DNA of 64,000 nucleotides from Lysobacterales bacterium. GTDB taxonomy: Bacteria > Pseudomonadota > Gammaproteobacteria > Xanthomonadales > SZUA-38. The notes beneath the pieces are model-generated. The model was not told the origin of the DNA and ran no database searches. It saw only the letters and a program-made list of their open reading frames with translations. The position numbers and the translations under genes are program-made. Shown in pieces: positions 56,482 through 64,000 of this stretch (the first letter of the stretch is position 1; each line of letters begins with the position of its first letter). The stretch spans positions 25,654 to 89,653 of the forward strand of contig JASJDM010000003.1 of the NCBI GenBank assembly GCA_030065125.1. Direction: 5' to 3'.

Positions 56482-57836
56482 CGCTTCGAGCCCTGTTTTT
56501 TCTGGTGCTGGTCATGCCGGCACAGAGCTGGTGCGGGGATCTGCAAAGCTTTCGGGTACCCGGGTCTGCCTTTGTGCCGTTGAACAGCGCCACCCAGTAC
56601 GAAGACGCCGGCGCGGGTTGCCGGTACCGGGTCAGCGGTCCAGAGACCTTTGCCCTGGACGTTCAGCTGCCCGAAGGCGCAATGGTTTCGGCCCTTCGCG
56701 TGTTCTTCGAAGATCGCTCCACGCTGGACCTGAATGTGTCGCTGCAGATCGGAGACGGGCAGGGGATTGCGCTGTCTCTCGCCGAGGTCTCTTCCAGCGG
56801 CATTGGTGGATTCGGTGCCGAGCAGGCCATGTTGACGCCGCCGCTGGAAATTGACCGCGACCTGTTCGTCCTGCTCCATGCGAGCCTCCCCGGCACCGAC
56901 GAGCAGCTCAAGCTCTGCGGCGCTGAAGTGCAGTACATGCCGCCGACAGACCCGCCGGCCGTCGGCCACCGGATGATCCCGGCTGCTGCCTTCACTGCCG
57001 AGCGCAACTTCACCAGCTGGACCGACGGGGACGCCGGCTGCAGTCGGTTCACCTCGGTCGTGCCGCCGCTGGCAGCCGTGAGCGCCGGCGTGCCGCCGGG
57101 CAGTCACATCGAAACGCTCAAGCTGTTCTACTTTGACCAGAATTCGTCTGCGCTGGGTGAGATCCTGCTTCGCCTGCTGGAACAGGATCCGCAAGGCCCA
57201 TTCATCAACACGCTCGCTTCAGTAACCTCAGACCAGGATACGGGGTTTGGCACCGCGATGGTGACCGTCGATCGAGAGGCCGGTGACCTGCCGCTGTACC
57301 TGGACTGGTCCCAGGCCATCCGCTCATCGGATCTCCGTCTATGCGGCGCTCAGCTGATTTTCAGCCCTGCTGCCGGCGCACGATTCGATGACCGTATCGC
57401 GGCTGCGGCATTCGTTCCCGCCTCGTCCAGGGCACGTTTTTCGTTCGTCTCGGGTTGCATCAATCACCGGGGCGCCGGAACGCCCGGACGATTCATCCAC
57501 CCGGTGCACCCTCCCTCGGGTGCCTCGATCGTGTCCATGACCGGGGCCTTTTTCGATAACGACATCGACAATAACCTGACCCTATCGCTGCTGGCGCTTG
57601 ACGGGCAGGGCGGAGAAACGACTCTTGCGGAATTCGTCTCCGCCGACGAGGGAAGCGGCACGGTGAATATCGACCTGCCGGAACCGTATCTGACGAACGA
57701 GCAGGTGGAGTCCTACGCGCTGGTTGCCGAGCTCGACGACGGGGAAAGCAGCACGGACTTGCTGTTTTGCTCCGCTGGTGTCGAGTATCTGCGCCCCGCG
57801 CTGGTGTTTGAGGATGGGTTTGAAGCGGTGCTCTGA
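56478..57836 (+). CDS. secreted three-repeat protein with GFE tail
   Basis: The 452-residue protein begins with a signal peptide (MTLRALFFLVLVMPAQSW) and consists of three internal repeats of about 135 residues each (starting near 20, 158 and 299). Each has a first AFVP/AFTA-like strand, a region GxxCR/GCS with a conserved cysteine, a SxxFFxD-like strand and a final (L)LC-GA-x-(V/L) cysteine strand. The start ATG overlaps the upstream stop (ATGA). It ends LVFEDGFEAVL. No named family recognised. Confidence 0.75.
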   Translation: MTLRALFFLVLVMPAQSWCGDLQSFRVPGSAFVPLNSATQYEDAGAGCRYRVSGPETFALDVQLPEGAMVSALRVFFEDRSTLDLNVSLQIGDGQGIALSLAEVSSSGIGGFGAEQAMLTPPLEIDRDLFVLLHASLPGTDEQLKLCGAEVQYMPPTDPPAVGHRMIPAAAFTAERNFTSWTDGDAGCSRFTSVVPPLAAVSAGVPPGSHIETLKLFYFDQNSSALGEILLRLLEQDPQGPFINTLASVTSDQDTGFGTAMVTVDREAGDLPLYLDWSQAIRSSDLRLCGAQLIFSPAAGARFDDRIAAAAFVPASSRARFSFVSGCINHRGAGTPGRFIHPVHPPSGASIVSMTGAFFDNDIDNNLTLSLLALDGQGGETTLAEFVSADEGSGTVNIDLPEPYLTNEQVESYALVAELDDGESSTDLLFCSAGVEYLRPALVFEDGFEAVL

Positions 57837-58137
57837 CAAGGTTGGTCTGCCAGATGGTACCGACAGAAATTCAGGAAAGATGCAGCTGGTTACCCACGGA
57901 TTTTGGGAGTATAGTGATTTTTTCCCGATGAATGTTTGCAGAAGTGTGGGAGTCTGGCGTCCAGACCAGCTGCGGTCAGACCCACTCAAACCACTGGTTC
58001 TGCAAGCAATCGAGGCGTCACGGAGGGTTTTCCACTACCAGACTGATGCAATCTCACAGCTGATAATCCAGTGAATTCGACCACCACGGCTTCGGATTGG
58101 CTGGGTACCTTTCAAGAAAATCATACAGGGGGAGAAC
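57837..58137. other. 301-base gap with one small hairpin
   Basis: The gap contains GTCTGG-CGT-CCAGAC at 57952-57966 and a -10-like TATAGT at 57910; the downstream ribosome site is GGGGGAG before the ATG at 58138. No gene was found. Confidence 0.4.
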
Positions 58138-59796
58138 ATGATTGACTTAACTCACTTAGTGGCAAGATTTTACCGGTTCGGTCATACGAATATCCGCATC
58201 CTTATGGTAGTGGACAGTTCGATCCGAACCGTTGAGGCTCCCGGTGCTTTCGGAATAGGTCGCGTGGTGCGACTGATCGACAACTATAGCCGCGGATGCT
58301 CCAGTTTCAGCGTCGATACCGCCCGGCGTGAACCCTTCGTCGGCGACAATAGCCAGAATCAGGGCCATATCTCCACCGACTTTCGTTTCAACGATCTAGA
58401 CGGTGACGGCAACCGAATCATTGATAGTTACGACCAGATCTGGATGTTCGGGTTTCGCGGCGAGGGCAGCGGGCCTGTCGTGTCGGCGGCGGAACTCGGT
58501 CAGCTTACCGATTGGATGAACAAAGGTGGCGGTGTGTTCGCTACCGGCGACCACGACGACTTGGGCGCGTCAATGTGTTCCGGTATTCCCCGCGTCCGCG
58601 AGATGCGGCGCTGGACGGCGTCTCAGCAGGTTCCCCCGATTGGTGGATTCAATCGTCTGGATACTAACCGGCCCACCAACACGGCAGAAGCAACCGGCGC
58701 TTCGCCGATAGCATTTGCGCATGAGCGGGACACTACTCCGCAACCTATAGAGTGGGTGCCGGTTTCCGTGCAGCACGTGGGGGTGTTCAGTTACGAATTC
58801 CCTCACGAGACGCTTTGTCACCCCGCGCTGGGCCCCATAGACGTCATGCCGGATCATCCCCATGAGGGCCGAACGCGAGAGGTGTCAGAGATGAACACCA
58901 CCCGGACCTACAACTTCACGGGCGGCATCTCTGGCGACGATTTCCCGAGCAGTGGCGGCCATCGTCCACTACCCCAGGTCATTGCCTATGGTGAAACCGC
59001 ACCGGCACCGCCTACCAATAAGCCCTACAAAGGTAACTGTGGCTATTTCCGATTCCCAATGATCAGCGTATACGACGGTCGGGATGCGGGTGTCCAAGGT
59101 CGAGTAGCCACCGACTCAACCTGGCATCACTGGTTTGATTTGAACATCTACGAGCTGGAGCACGCCGCGGACGATACAGCCTGGCGGAAGATCGCCTGCT
59201 ATTTTCAGAACCTGGCCGTTTGGCTGTCGCCCCCCGGGCGATTTCGTGAGAAATGCTGGTTCATCCACCAGTGGCTGGAGTATCCGTTAGTGGAGGAGCT
59301 GGATATTCGCAACTTCGACGTCCGTCGAATCAACCCGGATCTCGGTGTCATCGTGCGTGATCGATTTCGTCAGGTATTCGGTCCGTGCGCTACCAGGCGA
59401 TTTGCGTGGGATAACCTGTGCGAGCTGGCGCCGCGGATTTGCAGGGGTCTGGAACGATTCGAGCCAAGATTCCCTCCATTTCCCGATGGGCCGATACCGG
59501 ACCCCATTTGTCTGACCTGCCCGCCCCCGGAAATCATAGAGAACGCAATCTTTGAGGGCGTGATGCTCTCAACCATCGAATTCATGCAAAAACATGTCGA
59601 CCGGGCTGAGGAACTGGCCAAGCTGAGCGACGTGCGTCTAGAGCGAGAATTGAATCGCTTCATGGCGCCGGGGGTGCATGCGGCCGTTCAGGGACTTGGT
59701 AAGCGCATACTGAAAGACTTGGACAAAGATCAGCGGATGTGGGCAAAGGTTGTGGATGCGCGGCCAGGGGGGAGACGCCGCCCTCGGCGGCGTTGA
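58138..59796 (+). CDS. class I GATase/ThuA-like protein of unknown function
   Basis: The 552-residue protein has no signal peptide and begins MIDLTHLVARFYRFG. Residues about 20-180 (ILMVVDS, YDQIWMFGFRG, LTDWMNKGGGVFATGDHDD) resemble a class I glutamine amidotransferase-like fold of ThuA type, with GDHDD in place of the cysteine elbow. The remainder is unassigned and rich in tryptophan and proline. The C-terminus is basic (GGRRRPRRR). It lacks the GFE tail and is flanked by secreted proteins. Its role is unknown. Confidence 0.6.
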   Translation: MIDLTHLVARFYRFGHTNIRILMVVDSSIRTVEAPGAFGIGRVVRLIDNYSRGCSSFSVDTARREPFVGDNSQNQGHISTDFRFNDLDGDGNRIIDSYDQIWMFGFRGEGSGPVVSAAELGQLTDWMNKGGGVFATGDHDDLGASMCSGIPRVREMRRWTASQQVPPIGGFNRLDTNRPTNTAEATGASPIAFAHERDTTPQPIEWVPVSVQHVGVFSYEFPHETLCHPALGPIDVMPDHPHEGRTREVSEMNTTRTYNFTGGISGDDFPSSGGHRPLPQVIAYGETAPAPPTNKPYKGNCGYFRFPMISVYDGRDAGVQGRVATDSTWHHWFDLNIYELEHAADDTAWRKIACYFQNLAVWLSPPGRFREKCWFIHQWLEYPLVEELDIRNFDVRRINPDLGVIVRDRFRQVFGPCATRRFAWDNLCELAPRICRGLERFEPRFPPFPDGPIPDPICLTCPPPEIIENAIFEGVMLSTIEFMQKHVDRAEELAKLSDVRLERELNRFMAPGVHAAVQGLGKRILKDLDKDQRMWAKVVDARPGGRRRPRRR

Positions 59797-59816
59797 CCGA
59801 AACGGTCTCATCAGCG

Positions 59817-59907
59817 GTTTGCCACACATGAGTTTCCGCGGAAACGTCTGAACCAGGGTCTTGCCCTGCCAGTTCTGAGTTTCCGCGGAAACACCGATGC
59901 GTCAATC
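59817..59907. repeat. two identical GTTTCCGCGGAAAC palindromes 47 bases apart
   Basis: The 14-base perfect palindrome occurs at 59832-59845 and 59879-59892, each preceded by TGA and separated by a hairpin (CAGGG-TCTTG-CCCTG region near 59854). TTGCCACACATGAGTTTCC precedes the first and CCGATGCGTCAATCC follows the second. Related sequence is at 46437. It lies between two convergent genes. Confidence 0.75.
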
Positions 59908-59926
59908 CAAGACGTGATGCCGAAAC

Positions 59927-59947
59927 CAGGGGCCACGAGGGCCCCTG
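59927..59947. terminator. bidirectional terminator-like hairpin
   Basis: CAGGGGCC (59927-59934), loop ACGAG, GGCCCCTG (59940-59947), with AAAC on the left and TTTC on the right. It lies directly after the stop of the minus-strand metalloprotease gene and serves both convergent genes. Confidence 0.7.
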
Positions 59948-59962
59948 TTTCTCTCCCCGGAT

Positions 59963-62900
59963 TTACTCGAAGGAATCCCCGAAAATGAACTCCGAAATAT
60001 CCACTCCGACGGTGACCACAACGGCTTCACCTTCCTCACCGTTCAGGTTGACGGCTCTCACGACGTAGCTGATCTCCCCGCCAAAGGACAGCGTGTCGAC
60101 GAACCGGGTGTTGACCGTTGTCGGATAGCTGTCGCCCAGGTATCGGACGGCTGGATCAGTTTCGCTGTAGCGGTAAACCACGTACCCGGCGACAGGAATA
60201 GTGGATGGTTGCCAGTCGATGCTGACCGTGTTGCCTCCGTCCCAATTGCCGACCAGTCCCGTGACCTTTGGATGCTGGCAGGCGTCACCCAGGCCGTCGG
60301 CGTCGCGGTCGGTCTGATCCACGTTGTCTACGGTCGGGCAGTTGTCCATCAGGTCCACCACGCCGTCCAGATCGCCGTCGGCGCAATACTCATCAACCAC
60401 GCCGTCACCGTCGTTGTCGTCCAGGTCGCACAGCTCCACGCCGGGCGGCGGGTCGTTGGGGTCCTGTTCGGCGATTTGCTGAAACGGGTTGGGGATGTTG
60501 GCGTCACCCTTGTCGGCACTGCTGGCCAATTGCATCTTGCCGGCAATGGGCGTGTCGAGCTCGTAGATCGTGCAGGTTTCGGTGCCGAACGCCTCGTCAG
60601 GAATATCCCGGCATCGGGCGTCGGTTGACTTAAGGGCCAGGAAATTGGCCCGGCAGTCCACCGGAGCCAGCCCGGTCGCAAGATTGGGAATGGCATTGCG
60701 GTATTCGTCCGGCCACAGGTAGCAGCCCCTCGGTGTATCTCCGCAGGCGACGATGTACATGTCGTGACAGGCATGAGGGTTGGGAATCCGGTCGTACTCG
60801 TTGAACGCATCCAGGGTCAACAGAACGTTGTCGTCCCAGGTCTGCTGGATGTTTTCCGACACGGTGCTGCCGGTGCTGATGACGTTGTCGCAGTTCCAGT
60901 CGATACCGGTGGCAATGACCGGGGGACTGAAGTCCCAGTCGCCGCCCTCGGCGCGACGGGCCACGGTGCGGGTGCCGTCGCTCAGCACCTCGTAGCGGGT
61001 GCCGGCGTTCTCGCAGCGGTACCGAACCACCGGAAATGCACTACCCGTGGTATGGGCACAGGACTGCAGCCGCAGCCGTGACGCAAAGGGGCTGGTGCTG
61101 CGTTCATCCAGGCTGGTCTCATCCAGGCTGCCCAGGTCTTCGTCAAGGAAAGTGATCACGCTGTTGAGTTCCGGCTGGTAGCCGTCCGGCAGCGGTGACG
61201 GCACGGGCTGCATACACAGCAAGCCGCGGTTGTAGCCATAATTCATGACGCTGATCTGGTTGGGCTTGTAGTTGGTGTTCACGAAAACATTGTTGTTGGT
61301 GACAAAGCCCCGGTTGATCGACACGTCACGGGGACCGGCGCTGCCGCCATGGCCCAAGCCCACGGAATGTCCGAATTCGTGCATGAGCCGGAAGGAAAGG
61401 TCGTCGGTGCTTCGGGCCGCGCAGCGATTGCGCCCCGGCGACGCCACTGCGGCCGCATCACAGGGAACGCCACAGGCAGCGAGATTGCCCTCGTCGTCCA
61501 AAGGGCAATCACTGCTGTCCGTGCAGCTCAGGCCTTTGCGGCTGCCGTCCTCGCAGCCCCGCACGCACTGCCCGCCGCCGGGGCAGTTGAAGTCGCCGGT
61601 GCACTCCTCGCCGTCATTACTGCCGCCGCTGCAGAAGCCGGTCCCGACAAAGTAGTAGTCCACGTTGAAAAACCGGTGATTGGCCCCGCTGCGACCCGAC
61701 CGGTGCCGCTGGTACCCGTATTGAAATGCCCAGATGCGCTGGGGATCCAGGTAGTAGTCGCCGGATCCGTCCTGGAAATAATTGGCGTTATCAGCGCTGA
61801 AGTGGGTCTGGGAATACGCCGTCGGACGTGGCCGTTCGTTCACCTCGGTGTAAAGGCTGATGTCGCGCTGACGCAGCTGGTTTCGCAGGTTGTTCAGCCC
61901 GGCAAAGGGCGCGGCGGTACCCTGCTCGTAGTCCATCTGCAGAAAGATGTTCTTGCGACAGGGATTGGCGCCGTAGTCAGGCAGCGGCTCAACGCTGCCG
62001 TTGGCAAACTCGATGCCCAGGATTTCCCAGGAATCTGACAGGCCATCCCGGTCGGTGTCCGGGTCCGTCGGGCTGGTGCAGAGTTCGTTTTCCAGGGCAT
62101 CCGCCAGGCCGTCTTCATCCTGGTCAGGACCGGTGTTGCCGAACAGCACGACCCGGCTGGCTTCACCGGTGAGGCCTTCCACATCCTCGGCCAGCGCCTC
62201 GAAGCGCAGGTGCCGCGTCCGGGCCGGGGGCGTCACCGTGAAGCTGCAGGACGCCGTGCTGGATATTGGCGCGACATCACAGCGCCGGAAGCCCGGACTG
62301 GTCACGCCGAACACTTCCCGCACGATCACGCTGGTCAGGCCGCTGGGGTCCGCGGCCAGGGCGGTCAATGTGACCGTTTGCCCCGGGCCCGGGTTTGACG
62401 GACTGAAGCTCAGCGTCACCCGGGGCAGCTCACCGTCGAGCACCACACGGAACGTGATGAAACGGGACCGGCCCTCCCGGCCGTTGGAGTCAAAGGCCCG
62501 GGCCTGGGCCCGGTGCACGCCCACCGGAAACGTCTCCTGGTGGTTGAGGGTGTAGGTCAGATTGCTGCTGCCGCTCAGCGCCTGGGATGCCACCACGACA
62601 TCGTCAACCAGCAGCTCCACCAGTTCGAGGTCGCTATCGTCGGTGGCATTGACCGTGAATTCCGCGGGGCTTCCCTCCGCCGGTGTCTCCGTGGGCATGG
62701 TCAGCGTCAGCTCCGGCGGCATTCGATCAAAAGAGGCGAGGTTGCCGGGGTTGATCTTGATCTGCTGCCAGGTTTGCGGATCCCGGAATTCCGCCTGGGG
62801 CGGCCACGTGGTGATGATTTCGCTGGTGCCGCCACCGTCCAGGTAGCTGTGGGAAACCTGGATCTGGGCCAGGTCACGTGGATCGGTTACCAGGGACAGG

Positions 62901-64000
62901 GGAATCTGGAATTCGACATCGGTGGCAAATTCACCGGTGATCAGGGCATTCAGCCCGGCAGGGTTGCTGGCTGGTTGCCAGGTCGGATCGAAGATACCGC
63001 CGCCCGGTGAGCCCCGCAGTGTTGTCAGTCCCGTCTCGTCGGGCCAGAACTGGAAGCGGTAGTCGGAATCCCGCAGGCCACCACCACTGATGTCCGTACG
63101 CAAAATGACCGAAAAGATCGAACTGGGCTGAAACGCCCGGTTCGGCAGGCAGATGTAGAGTGAGCTCGCATCGTGTGTCATCCGGATGATCTGAGGATTG
63201 CGTTCGCCGGGCCCGAGGTCGGACGGCAGGTACCAGGACGGCACCGCAGCGTTAGCGAAGTACTCGATGCCACAGGTGCCGTCCATGGGCACCGGAACTG
63301 CCGCGGAGTAGACCTGGACCGGTCGATGCAGGATCGGGGGCGCATCCAGACCTGAAAACTCGACGCCGGCCGCCGGGGTTGAGGTGAAGCGCCCGAAGGA
63401 GTCACTGCCGAAGCCGCTGAGGGGCCAGTTGCCAATCAGACCGGCTCTTACCTGGTCCCACAATTGCTGGTACATGGTGTCCCGAATCTGCTCCCGGGAG
63501 CGCGCATAGGACCACAGGCGCACCTCGGAGAGGTAGCCGTCAAAGGCAAACAGGTTGCTCGGGAACGTTGGCGATATCGCCTCGCCGCCGATCCCCATGG
63601 GGTCGGTATTGACCCCAATGGGCCCCGGCCGGGACTGGGAGAGGATCTGCTCACCGTTGATGAAATAACGAAGCGTTGTGCCGTCGAACGTGCCGGCAAC
63701 GTGACTCCAGGTGGTGGCCGGAACGCCATCGCTGCTGAGGACTTCGCTGCCCAGACCATTGGTGTACATGCGGATCAGGCCGGAACAGATTCCCAGCCAA
63801 TAGCCGGTACGAAAGTTCTTACCGACAATGGTCTGACAGCCGCTCAGTGAATTGGGTCGGATCCACGCTTCGATCGTAATGCCGTCCGGCGGCTGCAGCG
63901 CGGGGTCGTGGTCGACGATTATCCGTTCCTCCGGGCCATTGAGCAGCAAGGACTCGCTGGCGGCCAGCCCCTGTCCGTGCAGAAGGATGAACAGCAACGC
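59963..64000 (-). CDS. secreted multidomain metzincin metalloprotease (5' end outside window)
   Basis: The frame is open to the window edge (at least 1345 residues), with the signal peptide partly outside (ending near GLAASE). Residues about 10-190 are a LamG/concanavalin-like domain (GITIEAWIRP, VAGTFDGT). Then come beta-sandwich domains (about 425-620), a calcium type 3 segment, and a metalloprotease with HEFGHSVGLGH (61381-61349) and a Met-turn VMNYGY, as in metzincins. A cysteine-rich insert (CSGGSNDGEEC...CVRGC) precedes the active site. The C-terminus has type 3 calcium repeats (DGDLDGVVDLMDNCP), an FN3-like domain and ends FIFGDSFE, a variant of the GFE tail. Likely an extracellular protease; substrate unknown. 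Confidence 0.88.
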   Translation of the reverse strand, partial: ALLFILLHGQGLAASESLLLNGPEERIIVDHDPALQPPDGITIEAWIRPNSLSGCQTIVGKNFRTGYWLGICSGLIRMYTNGLGSEVLSSDGVPATTWSHVAGTFDGTTLRYFINGEQILSQSRPGPIGVNTDPMGIGGEAISPTFPSNLFAFDGYLSEVRLWSYARSREQIRDTMYQQLWDQVRAGLIGNWPLSGFGSDSFGRFTSTPAAGVEFSGLDAPPILHRPVQVYSAAVPVPMDGTCGIEYFANAAVPSWYLPSDLGPGERNPQIIRMTHDASSLYICLPNRAFQPSSIFSVILRTDISGGGLRDSDYRFQFWPDETGLTTLRGSPGGGIFDPTWQPASNPAGLNALITGEFATDVEFQIPLSLVTDPRDLAQIQVSHSYLDGGGTSEIITTWPPQAEFRDPQTWQQIKINPGNLASFDRMPPELTLTMPTETPAEGSPAEFTVNATDDSDLELVELLVDDVVVASQALSGSSNLTYTLNHQETFPVGVHRAQARAFDSNGREGRSRFITFRVVLDGELPRVTLSFSPSNPGPGQTVTLTALAADPSGLTSVIVREVFGVTSPGFRRCDVAPISSTASCSFTVTPPARTRHLRFEALAEDVEGLTGEASRVVLFGNTGPDQDEDGLADALENELCTSPTDPDTDRDGLSDSWEILGIEFANGSVEPLPDYGANPCRKNIFLQMDYEQGTAAPFAGLNNLRNQLRQRDISLYTEVNERPRPTAYSQTHFSADNANYFQDGSGDYYLDPQRIWAFQYGYQRHRSGRSGANHRFFNVDYYFVGTGFCSGGSNDGEECTGDFNCPGGGQCVRGCEDGSRKGLSCTDSSDCPLDDEGNLAACGVPCDAAAVASPGRNRCAARSTDDLSFRLMHEFGHSVGLGHGGSAGPRDVSINRGFVTNNNVFVNTNYKPNQISVMNYGYNRGLLCMQPVPSPLPDGYQPELNSVITFLDEDLGSLDETSLDERSTSPFASRLRLQSCAHTTGSAFPVVRYRCENAGTRYEVLSDGTRTVARRAEGGDWDFSPPVIATGIDWNCDNVISTGSTVSENIQQTWDDNVLLTLDAFNEYDRIPNPHACHDMYIVACGDTPRGCYLWPDEYRNAIPNLATGLAPVDCRANFLALKSTDARCRDIPDEAFGTETCTIYELDTPIAGKMQLASSADKGDANIPNPFQQIAEQDPNDPPPGVELCDLDDNDGDGVVDEYCADGDLDGVVDLMDNCPTVDNVDQTDRDADGLGDACQHPKVTGLVGNWDGGNTVSIDWQPSTIPVAGYVVYRYSETDPAVRYLGDSYPTTVNTRFVDTLSFGGEISYVVRAVNLNGEEGEAVVVTVGVDISEFIFGDSFE

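Overview
The window is chromosomal DNA of high G+C content with the gene style of a heterotrophic gammaproteobacterium, perhaps near the Xanthomonadales/Wenzhouxiangella/Woeseia groups. This placement is inferred from three TonB-dependent receptors, a eukaryote-like kynurenine operon, ECF sigma/Ser-Thr kinase pairs and many secreted repeat proteins; no rRNA or tRNA was seen to test it. No phage or complete insertion sequence was recognised.

Bases 1-5.7 kb (minus strand) carry an electron-transfer operon: a FAD oxidoreductase fused to two cyclic-nucleotide-binding domains and a four-cluster ferredoxin domain, then a membrane cytochrome-b-like protein, then an FHA-like protein with a haem c motif that runs off the edge. 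NADP-type glutamate dehydrogenase with a strong terminator precedes it. From 5.9 to 13.1 kb lie a chaperone/PilZ-like protein, a TonB receptor, a DMT permease, an SRAP protein (HMCES/YedK type) and a methyltransferase. Bases 13.15-13.70 kb are a striking non-coding mosaic of hairpins with conserved loops and covarying stems, flanked by REP-like elements.

Bases 14-22.8 kb hold a secreted protein, a TonB receptor followed by a PLP decarboxylase, a YCII-like protein and an Old Yellow Enzyme, then an XRE regulator overlapping a PAS protein tail to tail, and a secreted M20 peptidase. Bases 22.9-31.4 kb are metabolic: the tightly overlapped operon haaO-kynU-kmo-kynA (tryptophan to 3-hydroxyanthranilate and ring cleavage, no formamidase in the cluster), then an aldehyde dehydrogenase, LysR regulator, aspartate-dehydrogenase-like protein and a divergent DapA-family protein. 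Bases 31.4-41.5 kb contain small membrane and cytosolic proteins, a TonB receptor/YfiR/hybrid histidine kinase operon, a secreted hydrolase, and a MerR regulator whose promoter has a textbook 19-bp spacer dyad and appears to give a leaderless mRNA.

Bases 42.9-64 kb look like a dedicated surface/secretion region. Two modules, each an ECF sigma factor next to a transmembrane Ser/Thr kinase with TPRs, alternate with large secreted proteins: an eight-repeat DUF11-like protein with an Asp-Ser tract, a beta-helix protein, a three-repeat protein, and a LamG/metzincin protein. These, and the secreted protein at 14 kb, are unrelated in their bodies but all end in a short Phe-x-x-Gly-Phe-Glu-like tail. 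The tail plus the two sigma/kinase modules is the best candidate here for an undescribed system: a C-terminal sorting or processing tag with phospho-regulated expression. That link is inference.
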